From: Ephydatia muelleri
Taxonomy: Eukaryota; Porifera; Demospongiae; Spongillida; Spongillidae
Assembly: GCA_013339895.1 (NCBI GenBank)
Contig: JABACO010000010.1
Span: 4,219,375 to 4,283,374, forward strand
Reading direction: 5' to 3'
DNA: 64,000 bases
The translations under genes were made by a program, and so were the position numbers. Shown in pieces: positions 1 to 42,623 of the stretch. The notes under the pieces are model-generated. The model saw nothing but the letters and a program-made list of their open reading frames with translations. It was not told the DNA's origin and did no database searches. Each line of letters opens with the position of its first letter. Within the stretch, counting starts at the first letter, position 1.

Positions 1-900
1 TATTGGGGGGGCACGGCTGTCTGCTCTCATTGAACGCGTGGAAAGAAAGCCCTACGCCCCAAAATATTGATATGGTTGCGTAATCCCATAGCAACGACCC
101 TGACAACCGAAGTCCTTACAACGTGCTGTGCACGAAGTAAACCAAATGCAACAAACACCTAAAAGCCATACAATGAGTGCGAGGCACCTCTGACCTTTAA
201 TACAAAGCACAAATCACGTAGTCTATCGAATAGCACTGCTGGCTTGGGCGCTCGAAAGCTCTCTACTTGCGCACCGCTAACTCCGACCGCGTGAGTTCAG
301 TAAAGGATAGCGACTCTCAGGAACTGAAATAGACTCAGACAAAACTTTCATGGTTAAGTGGACAACATGTGCTATCAATTTTTTGTAAATACTAGTGTCT
401 ACGAATTTTCTGAAGTAGTTTTACAGCCTTTTGAAATGGGCCATTTTTACGAGTTACCGCGGTATTATATATACTTGTGCCATGATACATGAAACACAAG
501 GAAATAATTCTATACATGGCAAATACTGTACAAGTGAGTTTTGATCATCTACTATGCTGATAAATTTTTAGAACTTTTAAGAAACGTGGCCAAACATGTT
601 GGGTCACACCATATACATGTAAGAAGCCTTCTGCACTGCAGGATTTTACAAACGTGGCCTCCAATTTTTTATATGACTGAAAATACAGACCTCCAGGCTG
701 GCCCTTTAATAAACAAAATCCAGGTTGGTTTCCACCACAAACCCAGTGCCTTCAAGGCATTTCCATCCTGGAATTGAGTATCCAGTGTGGAAACGCCTTT
801 TAACCACCCTGGATTCATCAAATAAAATCCACTGATGGTAGAGAATTCATCAATTTCCACCCTAAACGTTTTTAAACTTTATTCTGTGATTATTACTAAA
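1..900. other. Left flank, no gene recognised
   Basis: I see no convincing coding region, RNA gene or long repeat here. Short open frames near 541-860 on both strands have no recognisable motif and no supporting splice sites. The minus-strand sequence near 850-930 may be the far downstream remnant of the decayed RAG1-N-terminal-like gene that follows, but I cannot align it. Confidence 0.5.
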
Positions 901-1039
901 TACATTGAAAAGTAGGGGGTGAGGAGAACTATGTCTTTTGTTTCTTGGTTGGAGGGGGTGTAGCAGCCACCATGCGTGGTTCAATGCTTAACAAATGTTC
1001 CTTTACGATGCACTGCAGCTGTTTCACCCGGTCTTTTAT

Positions 1040-2201
1040 TGACACAAATACCAAGCTAAGTTGAGTAAACTTGGCATGTATGGACTGCTGCGACATAGTG
1101 CTGATGGTCAGAACACATTGTCTCAAGGGTCCTTCTTGTGGCATACCCTCAGATTGAAAGAGGGGTTGCCATCTCGTCACTTCCAATAAGGCAAAATAGA
1201 CAAGGGTAGCACCCTATTGCATGGTTAATTATGTTTTGCATGACACTTGCATTGAATTTGTGGCACATACCACTTGCACCAGATAAGCCATACATCTTTG
1301 ACAAAAACTCATAGTCCCCGCACATGAATATCTTGACAGTATTGATAATTTATACACTGTTTGCTGCATATTAGTTAGAACTTCCTACCTACCTCCACTT
1401 CATTCCATGCAGATGTTCGACCTGGTCTTTGAAGCGATCTAAAGCCACATGAAGGTTGGTGACACTGTCACCAGCTTCAAAGCAGCAAAAGACACAGGTG
1501 TTGTGAACTGAGTTTGGTGCAGCCAATTTGAAAATTCATTTTAAATGTCCCGCCACCCTTATCTCCTCCAATTGTTAGCCACACCTCACTGGCTGGTATG
1601 TACCCATCGTGCCAGGTAAGTAGCCCTGCCCTGCAAATGAGAATAAAAATATAGTATTTTTGACCTTTCATTTTCATCTAAGAGGTGTACAACCATATCC
1701 ACCAGATGTGGAATGTAAACCAAAGGAGATCCTTTGACTTCCTCTCCACCAGAAGGAAGTGGAAAAGAAAAGGGGGAAATTTCTCCTTTCGGTTATCACC
1801 CACAATTTGGCAGGAAATCTGGCGCATTCTCTCCTCCCCAGCCAGACAAAGCCCTGAAGATTTGAGCCACCTGGAAAAGCAGCAGTGTTTCGTTTTTGCT
1901 GCATTTTCATGTCTTACCTTCTAAGGAGTCTCAATTTGTTCCAGGGAATGGCAAGACCGGCTTTTATTGCCAATGTCTCAGCTGCTCCAATTTCAATAAT
2001 TGACAAGATTCCTGCCGTGTCCAATAAAGCTCTTCTCTCTTCATCACTGAGGGTGAGCACCTCTCTCTGAATAAGGGCCGTTGGCTCTCCTGCACTGAGA
2101 ACACTGCGTATCATCTGCATTTCTGAGCACCTTGTCTTCAAAGTCCTTGAACTGGCTGCTGTGGTTTGTTGGCGGGATTTGGTCACCTGTATGAATGTCA
2201 T
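1040..2201 (-). pseudogene. Decayed downstream half of a RAG1-N-terminal-like, transposon-associated gene
   Basis: Read on the minus strand, conserved blocks follow one another but in shifting frames. In order they are: a helical segment ending AIPWNKLRLLRR (about 1923-2175); a block after a ~46-nt intron containing AGEERMRQI and, one frame over, PLPSGGEEVKG and PLVYIPHLVDMV (1690-1876); LLTWHDGYIP and WLTIGGDKGGGTFKM (about 1525-1640); PNSVHNTCVF and NLHVALDRFKDQVEHLHGM (1400-1525); GDYEFLSKMYGLSGASGM with CLFC (1195-1320); and RTLETMCSDHQ (about 1100-1150). At least three frame changes cannot be explained by introns (near 1795, 1527 and 1150). From memory this block order matches a family found in many copies in sponge and cnidarian genomes and linked to RAG1-N-terminal-like elements. 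I infer a pseudogene; its biochemical function is unknown. Confidence 0.65.
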
Positions 2202-2244
2202 TGGCTAAAGTGAGGTTAAATATTATACAACAGTACTAGTGACA

Positions 2245-3062
2245 CTAAACTGCTCCTCCAGTAGCCAGTTTTATGATACTCTTATCAGGACTGGTAAAGA
2301 CAGCTCTCTTCAGAATTCCCGCAACTGTTCTTTCTTCACTAGCAGTGAGACATGATGTACACTCGTGCCATTCGTAACTATGGGCCTTCATTTCTCTGTT
2401 GCATTTCACACACAGAACCAGTACATCATTCAGCAGCACAAGTATCAAGTCTGGTGCTGGTCTGATATGTGATGGCACGAGGTGAGCATCTGAAGAGCAA
2501 CAGGGACATTGCAGTGTAGTTGACGTTGCTACTCGCTCCACAATGCATTGTGCACATGCAAGTGCACCACATAGCAGCTCAAGAGGCTGTTGTAGAATTT
2601 TAAGACACACCCGGCAGGTCAGCTGCTCAAGGATGGAGGGATTGTTCTGGCTTGAAACTGGTGGATGATGCTCAAAAATAGGAGTGGGAGCAATCTCCTT
2701 AAGGTATTTAATAAGCATGTTGGGTGTTGCACCTGGGAGGCGGCCTCTTCCAGCAGTGTGCCTTCTGAGTGTTCCCCTTCCACTTACTTCAAAGTGCTTG
2801 CATACCTGTGTATTATTTCACCAATGATGCATTTGCTAGTTCTTACTTATTTACCTTGCATTCCTGATCACTGTGTATCTCCCACTGAAACAGCTTCACA
2901 GAACACCTATGATGGACCACCTCTGTCTTTGCAGTGATGGCTCTGTGCATTGAGCGTTCACAGCAGCTGCAAAAGCTCACTGGGTGTATGTGGACATTAT
3001 CTCCTGTCGTGTCAACACCAAATGCTATGTGCAGATTAGCTGCAAACACTTTGCACTGGAAA
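2245..3062 (-). pseudogene. RAG1 N-terminal-like exons: Zn-binding region, RING and zinc finger A
   Basis: These two exons are the upstream part of the same decayed gene. Exon A (about 3062-2855) has IHPVSFCSCCERSMHR followed by WEIHSDQECK. This mirrors the RAG1 non-core segment with its IHP..FC..C....MHR motif and a later W.PH....C..C pair. A 49-nt intron (2806-2854) separates it from exon B (2805-2245). Exon B encodes a RING-like cysteine pattern (CRVC ... CGALACAQC ... CPCC) and then a C..C ... H....H pattern like RAG1 zinc finger A. The ring histidine expected after the third cysteine is not visible (CGA instead of CxH). RING proteins of this type are normally E3 ubiquitin ligases. No RAG1 catalytic core is present anywhere in the window. 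The 5' exon and start codon were not found. The match rests on motif memory, not a database search. Confidence 0.65.
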
Positions 3063-3099
3063 CTGCTAACAGTCTTTTGTTTGCACTTTTTTAGCCTTT

Positions 3100-4975
3100 G
3101 TCCGCATACCCTTCAGTGGATTGCTAGTTGTTAGATGTGGTAATCCATCCTGTAATCATGTACATGGGCTTGTAATTAGAAAATGTATCGATTATTCATA
3201 AGATACACTCCTAGTTTTTGTGCCTACAGAAAATTCGCGGCATCTTCTGGATCATGAATAAATGTTACCTCATCTCTGCTCTAGACACTGATGGCCGACC
3301 TACCTTCCAATTCAGTTCCGGAAGACTGCAGTACTGAATCACGTAACCACTCTGCCAAAATACGTGCCGCGTGGTGTTGAGAAACTTGCTGCGCGTGCTG
3401 ATGACGTGTGGATTAACATTATGCGTGATGAGTGGTACATAAAGGCATGTTGTGATGGCGTCTGAAAAACTGTTTTTGCGTTTATTTGAAGTGTTAGAAG
3501 GGCAGTTTTTAGCTTTGAAACTTCAGGCAGTTTTAATTAGGAATGTCTTCATATATATTGGATAAATACCGTAATATTCTAATTGTCAACCCAGTTTCCA
3601 GCCGCATACAACCGTGGGGGGGGGGGGGGGGATTAATTAAGGGGGAGGGTCTAGGGAGGTCCCTGATGGGTGACGCATCAGGTGCATTTTTCATGTGATG
3701 CTTTTTACAAGGCGGTATAATCGATAATTTACGTATGAGTAAATAAAAGTAGCTTGATTCTATAGGATAGCTATTACTTATTGGGACATCGTTGACACTA
3801 TGTCACATTGCAAGTTTGAGCCAGCTAACCCATGCGTAACATACCCTATACAGTGACAGCTCCACTGCTACTAGTGAACTGCCTCATCAAGCATGCCGTA
3901 GAATAATAAATGCATGCAGCCGGCCACATGCAGTGAGCAACGTGCAAGTTATTATACCCAAAGAAGCTCATCTTCTTCCTTGTGGCGCAGTTGCTTGAAA
4001 CATGGTCATTCTACAACACGTATGTGACAACGTAGTAATTGCTAGTTTTTTTAAAGTACATGCTGGACATAATAATTTAAGCCAACACACTCATAATCTC
4101 GTGCACCACGCTACTCACGCACTTTACCATTACGTCACACGCACAACCATTACGTCACACGCACAGAATACGCCACGATGAATATAATTATACAGTATAT
4201 GTTGCGAGCATGGCGTGTCTGCGATTTACTGCACGTGCAGATCAGTATGCATATAAATTGCACAAACGATACATAGCGAGTCCCATACTAGACCCAAAAA
4301 CGTTTTAATGCTGATGAACATGCACTGCGATTCATTCATTACCGACTCCACTATTCTAGCTCGAATGTACACTATACATCACACTAGTATATATACATCA
4401 CACTAGTATATACATGTTCATATTCCACGAACTCGAAAGGCGCTCTATACTGTACCATGCATATTTCCACGCATACTGACATCATAGTGATACCACCTCA
4501 ATACACATGCATGCATCATTAAGCACCTCTTATCTGCTAGTGTTTGGTCGTCATTATACTGATTGATCTCGCTGTCACTTCAGTTTTGAATAGCTGTTTG
4601 TTGCTGACCTGCAGTATCTCCCTCCATATGTTTTCTCAGTTTAATAAGTAAACCGATCGAACCACCGTGAAGTAATTCTAACATACGAGCACCTCAAATG
4701 GTTCTGGAGCCTGCATGCATTAAATATAGACACAAGTTTAAGAATGGAGCGGTGGACGCGATTGCCGCTTGCATTGGAAGCGATTGTATTGCGTGTTTTG
4801 TCGCATGAATACGGCAAGCCTTGCATGGTAACAACACCTGCGTAGGCTATAATTGGCTCGTGATACAGTGCGTGTGAGCACCAGACCGAGATATTGGGAG
4901 CATCGTGGCATGCAATTGATGCGCAATGATGTGCGACGGGACATTAGTAACGCAAAGAGAAATAAACCCCCCCTT

Positions 4976-5022
<47 letters not shown>

Positions 5023-5280
5023 ACTCGTCCTATACAAACACACTTAATACACGTGTCACGTATACTGCATTCAGTGTTGTTGCATATGGTATAGATTGCA
5101 TCATTTCCGTCGCCAAGGAGCCCGGCCGCCAAAAGTACACCCCCCGCGTGTAGTTCATTAGCTATTCAGCTGGTATTCATAGCAGCCTGGTGGGTATATA
5201 TTGTGCAGAGCAGATGATTCGAGACCGATTCGAATAAGTGTCGCAACTCGATATAATAATTTCGTCACAACCGCGATTCA
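3100..5280. other. Gene-poor interval with long homopolymer runs
   Basis: No gene recognised in about 2.2 kb. It holds a poly-G run (about 3617-3631), small direct duplications of a TTACGTCACACGCACA motif near 4130-4170 and of a CATCACACTAGTATATA motif near 4377-4410, and an uninterrupted run of 44 C at 4977-5020. Apparent proline- or glycine-rich open frames here are simply the poly-C run translated. Confidence 0.6.
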
Positions 5281-5287
5281 AAAAAGA

Positions 5288-7094
5288 TGGAAACTATCCA
5301 GTAAGTCATTTTCTAGTTATGCAACGTGCAGGAATCGTGAACTGCACACGCAACACAAAATGGATCAACGTTTTACTTATACACAACACTTATCTCCCTC
5401 AATCGCAGAGCTCCTGCGAACATTGGACTGCAATTAAGGATAGCAGCCGAGAGAGGCAAACTTCAGGAGGTGAAGCGACTCCTAGAGATGGAGGCACCGG
5501 TCACCCACGATTCGGTACGTTGCCGCGTTTACGAGTTTCGTTGATAGCATGACATACGATGCCTATAGACACACAAATATGCATGCGTGATTTCATCGTC
5601 GATCTTCATTCTTTTTTTTAAAGAACGGTCTTAGCGCCCTTCACAAAGCCGCAAAGTGGGGTCACACCAATGTCGTGAAGCAACTGTTGCTCAGCAAACG
5701 CTTCGACGTCAACGAGCAAGACAAAGTAAGCATTTCCTTACCCCACGCACGCGTTAAAGGCCTCCAGCAGTTCGCATGAATAACCGATCCATAAGTGGTC
5801 GTTCCCATTGTATTCACATGCGTCGTGTATATCTTTATCGCAGTATGGATGGACGCCGCTCCACTGGGCTAGCTGGAACGGGCACATATCCGCACTCCAC
5901 ACTCTCGTCGGACACAGCGGGTGCCTCGTCAACATCCAGGACCGGACCGGCTCCAATCCGCTCCACTGCGCGGCGCTCAACGGACACGAGGGCGTCGTCC
6001 GCATCCTCGTCCCCATGAAATGCGACGTCGACCAGCAGCGAAAGGACGGCTGGACCCCGCTCCACCTGGCCTGCTGGAACGGGCACCACGAGGTCGCGCA
6101 CGCCCTCATCGTCTCCAAGTGCAAGGTGAACGTCAGGAACGACGCGGAAATGGGTCCGCTGCACCTGGCCGCCATGAAGGGTGCGGAAGACATCGTGCAG
6201 GAGCTGCTCGATGCGGAGGTGGCGCCAGACATGCAGGACGCGGTAAGTAAAGTCTGCGCCTTCGTTGAAGTAGCTATCCGCCAACTTATATAGTCCTACT
6301 CATCCGCATGAGCACACCATGATTGTTGCCGTGCCATATCGGGTGGCACATATCCTAAACGTGCATGCATACGAATTTCACACGGTGACAAAAGATTTAA
6401 CATGCGAAGTTACCATTGCCACTACAATCTAAATAAAACACGTAGCTTTATCGTATCCCTTTATATTTTTGTTTAGAACGGGAACACGGCCCTTCACATC
6501 GCCGTACAGAACCATCACGTGAGCATCATACAGCAACTGATGCAGTCCGAGTGCAGAGTCAACGTGAAGAACAAGGCCGGATTGACTCCCATGGACATCG
6601 CCAAGCAGGAAGGCTACAACGAGATGATCGCACAGCTCTCGGGCCTCGGAAACTGCAACATCCACAGCAACGAGGACTGTGATTGCGAGGAGCTGCGGAA
6701 AATCCTTTTTCACAACAACGAGATGAAGGCCGACGATCTGAAGAAACTCAAGTGGAAAGGAGCCGATGGAGCGGTCATTGCCACAAAGCTGGAAGAGAAA
6801 ATCAGACGCACGAGCGAAACGACAGCGCTCCAATTGGAACACACGTGGCAGGAGAAGATGCAGCTGGCGCGCGCCGAGGTGCTGGCGCACTGCGAGTCGA
6901 GGATCGCGGAGATCGAGCGAGAGTGCAAGCTGAAGGTAGCGAGGATAGAGAGGCAGTGCTCCATGAGGATGCAGGCCGCCAGAAATATCCTCTGCGATGA
7001 CACGCCCCAGAGACCTCCTTCGGCTCCCTCAGCGGCTCCCTCAGAATCAAGACGAAGCGTCGAGCTGCCGGACCTGAGGTCGAGGTCACTTTGA
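5288..7094 (+). CDS. Ankyrin-repeat and coiled-coil protein (5 exons, 412 aa)
   Basis: Five exons join in frame: 5288-5301, 5409-5514, 5624-5725, 5844-6242 and 6477-7094. All junctions are GT/AG. The first exon holds only 14 coding bases (METI plus two bases). Residues 1-40 are a helical lead-in. From about residue 41 to 270 there are roughly seven ankyrin repeats, seen as the recurring TPLH.A...GH motif (for example GWTPLHWASWNGH, SALHKAAKWGH, TALHIAVQNHH). Several exons begin at the same position of a repeat, as is common in ankyrin genes. Residues about 285-375 are rich in charged heptads (a coiled coil with many E, R, K, A), followed by a Pro/Ser tail ending in DLRSRSL. There is no signal peptide or membrane segment, so I infer an intracellular scaffold. 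Partners are unknown. I do not recognise a specific orthologue. Confidence 0.85.
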
Positions 7095-7116
7095 GGCGCC
7101 ATCTCTCCTTCTGTTC

Positions 7117-7122
7117 AATAAA
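7117..7122 (+). promoter_or_regulatory. Polyadenylation signal AATAAA of the ankyrin gene
   Basis: A canonical AATAAA hexamer lies 22 bases past the stop codon of the ankyrin gene. This implies a very short 3' UTR, consistent with the compact structure of that gene. Confidence 0.6.
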
Positions 7123-7143
7123 CTATTTATTTCAAATCATAAC

Positions 7144-10100
7144 TTATGCCATGCATCATGCTGCACCTATTTTCTGTTGAATGATGAACCATTCAAAAAC
7201 TAAAATTGGCAATACACTGATGTAGATACACAACGTTCTCGACGCAATCGCGAACATATTAACCACTGTGGAACTGAAACATAGCACGCATGTCCTTAAC
7301 ATAGTCCAAAACACAGAAGTGCCTATACTGATGTGACATTAATGGCTTATTACGGTACATGTAGTGAGCACCAATTTCATAGCACAAAAAAAAAAAAGTG
7401 ACAAACAAGGTGGATCAATGAATCTTTTGATAAGTACACTGTGAGCCTCGCTGTGTACTGGGCGCATACATCCGGAGGTCCATATGAGTGCTGGTACCCC
7501 TGACATAATTCATATTTAGAGAGGCAATTGTCACCTTGGATCAAACTCTTATCGGGTGAGCAATAAGCCAATGTCACTTACGTACACCTGTTCCGATTGC
7601 CATTAGAATCATGCATACACACAGATCCGTCTAATCTTTGGTACTATAAATTTTACAATCTTAATTACAAGTGTACACACATGCAAAAAAAAAAAAAGAA
7701 ATCCATTGAAAATGTACACATGTAAATGAGTTCACTGTGAAGCCATGAGTGGATTAATACTTTTCTGCCATGATCAATACAACCAGGGATGACCATCCTG
7801 TAAAGGGATGAGTACCCTGGAGGGTGAGAATTCCTTTTATAAAAGGAGTCAGACAAAAAGGCATGGTTCCAATTTGTAGTAAGGTGACAACAAGATCATT
7901 CTCACTTAAAAATATGCAACCCCTTGTCACCTTCTTAATTATCCCCCACTGTGATAAATATCATGAATAGACTCAGGTTGAGGACAAACCAAAACCTGTA
8001 CACAAGACACACATAACTGTACATATAGGCATAAGCAGTGTACTTCAAATTTTTTCACATCATTTACTGCATGCACAAAGCATGCAGTTAAAAAAATAAA
8101 TAAATAAAAAAAAACCCTACATGTACATGTAGCATGTATGTTAGAGATATTCCACATTCATTGTGGCAGGAAGTAGTCTACAAAGGAGATGCACACCACC
8201 ACCACTGCTCCTGAACCCTTACAACTAACTATACACACATAGACAATGTTATGCACAGTGAACTTCAATGGTGAACTCCCCCACCACACACGAGGCCATA
8301 AACAGTGCTCAGAGGAGGGTCAATAGCCATGTGACATCACTACTTCCTTCCCTCCTGCAAAGCAACATGACCAATAAAGGTCAAGTACCAACCATGATGA
8401 ATTCTGCCATGGTGCATGAATATGTTTAAATGATAGGTACTGTACAGTAAATAGGACAATGAATACATTAAAACCACTTCAGTGAAGTGCAGACTATTGG
8501 CTAGTAGGTGGCTCTCAACATATTGCTGACAGTCCAAATTAGAACCAGTACAAGCTCTTGCTATAGTGGCTGAAAGGTTATTGCTTGCACAAAGCAATTA
8601 TGGAAACAAGAACTTTGGTGGTACCAAAGAGATTCTAGCATGCACATGCGATGCAGAAGAAATAGGTGCATCTGACGACCTGTGCATCAGGTGGTACAAA
8701 TAGTGAGCTTTATTTAAGGTAAGGCCCAGTGTTGCTATCACACACCACATGTACCCTACTGGGGCTTCAATTAGTTATGGATAGGCTATAGAGACATACA
8801 ATTACATAGTTTTAGCACATGTATTCTATGTCCAAAACTAGTTCCATGTGAAGACATACATGTACAGAATGTGTGTTACATCTTTATGCACGATAGATAT
8901 ACAGTATTGTAGACAGCAGCACCTCCTACACATGTTGCATGCAAAGAACATGCCTGTCCCTTAAAACTGCCCACAATTGCACCAAGTGCCGTATACGACC
9001 TGCACATTGGTGCTACATACAGGCATCCACGATAGATTATCACATGTTGTTAAAACTCTACTCACAGTGAAAATAAAAAGTGTTGTGCTTAGTATGCGAT
9101 GAATCGTGAAGGTTTGGTTTGCAGCCTATACATGTACATGTACGTTTTGTATACTATGTAAAGCTGCGAGGTATGATACCATGTTAGCCAGAGGGTAATA
9201 TTAACTAAAGTGGCCAAAAAGACCTGAGCACACAAACACCAGCACATCATTACTATTAATTATTATTAATACCAAACATGAACAAAGGAATACAACATGC
9301 ATGCCCACATGTTGGTAGAAGCTCCTCCCAATTAACTTAAATATTTGATAAATGATAATTAAAAGGGCAAGTCACCCATTCATGTTCATTACAGCATAGT
9401 ACACCCCTCCCCCTCCACGCCCCCAACAACAACAAAAAGGCTTGTGTTTAAATGTGCTCATCTCCGTAACTGGGAATGTCTCCTTAAACTTATTCAGTAT
9501 TTCAGGAAAGCAGAGAAAGCAGATGGTACCCGTACGTCATTATGATACAAGATACGTGGAAGTGTTTACGATTATGAAGATACTGACGTTTAAACATGAA
9601 CCCCATTTTTGTTGTTGTTGGGGGCAGAATTGGGTGGGGGGGGGGGCCTATTTCTAGTACTATACGGTATACATGTACATGTGTGCAAGGACACAGGATT
9701 CACTTTCAACCTGTAGGTCCAGTGTTGTCGTAAAGCATGGGTGCTGGACTCCCTACAGACTCACACTTTACACACACCCATCTGGTCGGATGGAATTGCA
9801 TTGTATGGGAAACATAACTGCAATGCCTGCCATTCCTGGATGGCTTGATCATACAACGAACACATTAGCAATAATGTCCTTTGACAAAACAACACGATCC
9901 AAACTTGTAATTTGCCAACTAATCCCATAAAAAATACATATTGCAACATCCCTGGACTTTTGACTCCATCATTTCTGCCTAATTGTCGTATTGCCATGTG
10001 AATGGATTATCAGCACAAATAATGGTTCGTACATACATGTACTTCCTGACTACTCATACTTTCACCTTACTTTAAACTGCATGATATTGTAAGTGTATGA

Positions 10101-10447
10101 GCACGATGGCAGTACGTTGCCGTGGTCACACAGCGCTCCAAATACGAATGCAACACAGTTACCAAGCCTAAACAACCTCTGAGTTCAACATGTATGTAAG
10201 CATTATATGCAAGTGTACACGGTACGGTGCATATCTGACCACATTCCTCTTTACATAGAGTAGTTCAACTTTACAGTATCCATGTGCTACCCACACATCT
10301 ACTGTAGTATACAAAGCAAACACAGTGTTGTACACACGTACAAATGCATGCACGTGTACAAGAAATGTATGCACATGTACAGATGCATGCTGGCTAACTG
10401 TGCAACCCTGGACTCACACCCACTGATGTGTTACACGTCACCAGTAC
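7144..10447. other. Downstream side of the glucosidase gene; no confident exon
   Basis: Apart from a probable inverted-repeat element at 9397-9661, I see no gene in this 3.3 kb. The last coding exon of the glucosidase (the short segment after its WEQY exon) should lie here on the minus strand, but no segment gives a convincing GW[TS]-containing C-terminus with an acceptor. A weak candidate near 8340-8430 contains HHGWYLTFIG in a minus-strand frame; I do not accept it. Confidence 0.4.
9397..9661. mobile_element. Probable MITE-like inverted-repeat element
   Basis: The two ends are inverted copies: GCCCCCAACAACAACAAAAA near 9420 pairs with the TTTTTGTTGTTGTTGGGGGC near 9607, and GTTTAAATGTGCTCAT near 9447 pairs imperfectly with sequence near 9590. 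Both extremities carry AGTAC and C-rich or G-rich subterminal tracts. No protein is encoded. I infer a short non-autonomous DNA element. Confidence 0.45.
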
Positions 10448-41364
<30,917 letters not shown>

Positions 41365-41659
41365 CTGCAATGGTGGGAGAAATAAATGTCTATTTTGCTG
41401 TAGTGATACAAACCTTCCCGCCTTTCATTACACAAGGTGCGCAATAAAAGGACTCTTATTCTCTCGTTCCCAAACTCTCTTGGCGTTGCACATGGCCGCC
41501 TTAAATAACTTTGGTGGCCTGGGACAGTTACTGAATTGATTAATAGCATAGCGTACTGGTAGTTAGCAAGTTCAGAGCTAATATTATCACTGGCAATATC
41601 CCTGCTGGGAGAAGAGGGGGGAGCGAAGGAAGGTAATCGCATTGCTGGCAACGTAACAT

Positions 41660-42623
41660 GAAATGTGGAAACAAGCAGCGTGTTAGCTATTTGATCTCAG
41701 ATCAACCAGATTCAATTGCTGGTTCGGGTAGAAAACGGTGCTGAGCCATCATGACCAAAAAATTACAAACACTGCAGCTTTGATCTTGATACACGAGTGA
41801 ATCCATTCAGATGGAGGGTAGAATCGTAACGACAGTACTGCTGCATGGCCTGGTGCAGCTGGTGCTCGACCTCAAGCTAAAACACGGTCTTGCAAGTAGT
41901 TTACTAATTTTCTAGTGCGAAGATACATAATTGATTGACCAGATGTATATCGTTGGACAGTTATCTGCACGTGCTTGGTCGCTAAAGACGAGTAAGTCAT
42001 GGACTTACTCCGTCGATCGTTTCAAGCGACCATGCATGATTTCCCAATTGATAGGATACTGTATACGGGACGGGTTGGGCAAGATATTCAAACCACTTTG
42101 TTAGATATGCACTGTATAATATACATTTTATTTGCCTACCGGTCCATGGCATATAATCAAACAAATAATTCCTGGCGGGCTAATTCAAACAGAAGTTGCA
42201 CACCCAATAGGCATCGAAAGCTAGGAGAACTTATTAATAGCCCAGGAGGATTTATTGTGGTTGCCCTCCAGCCCTGTGTGGGCGGCTTAAAGCTGCATTG
42301 CGGCCCCTCGAAAATCAAAACGGGATATACGCACTTAGACCGCGGTTTTTAAGAGACAAACAGGTATTCTATGCGCCCTTGATCACGTAGACTAGCTGTG
42401 ACCGTGCAACCTAGTGGATTCAAAGGAAATGATTTAGTCATGCAGCCTTACACGAGTCGAGGTGCCCCGACGGCCACGCCCATCTTAAGCTAATCGTTAT
42501 GTAATCGCAGAACAGATTTTTGAACAGCACTAGAATCTAGGCAGCCTGGGTACGAGATTACTTACATATACATGAAGAGAGCTGACCACACATCAGTCAG
42601 CCAGCAGAAAATATTATAACACT
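41660..42623. other. Divergent interval between the glucosidase and gamma-glutamyltransferase genes
   Basis: About 1 kb separates the head-to-head genes. It should hold both promoters and the unlocated first exon of the glucosidase. I see no TATA box at a convincing distance. A candidate ATGATGGCTCAG on the minus strand near 41750 is followed only by a weak donor. Confidence 0.4.

Noticed and set aside
2245..3062. A functional RAG1 or RAG transposon
   Set aside because: No RAG1 catalytic core or RAG2-like sequence is present in the window, and the downstream blocks belong to a different family with frame breaks.
8340..8597. Possible last exon of the glucosidase (HHGWYLTFIG)
   Set aside because: Similarity is limited to a few residues, and no acceptor gives the required phase.
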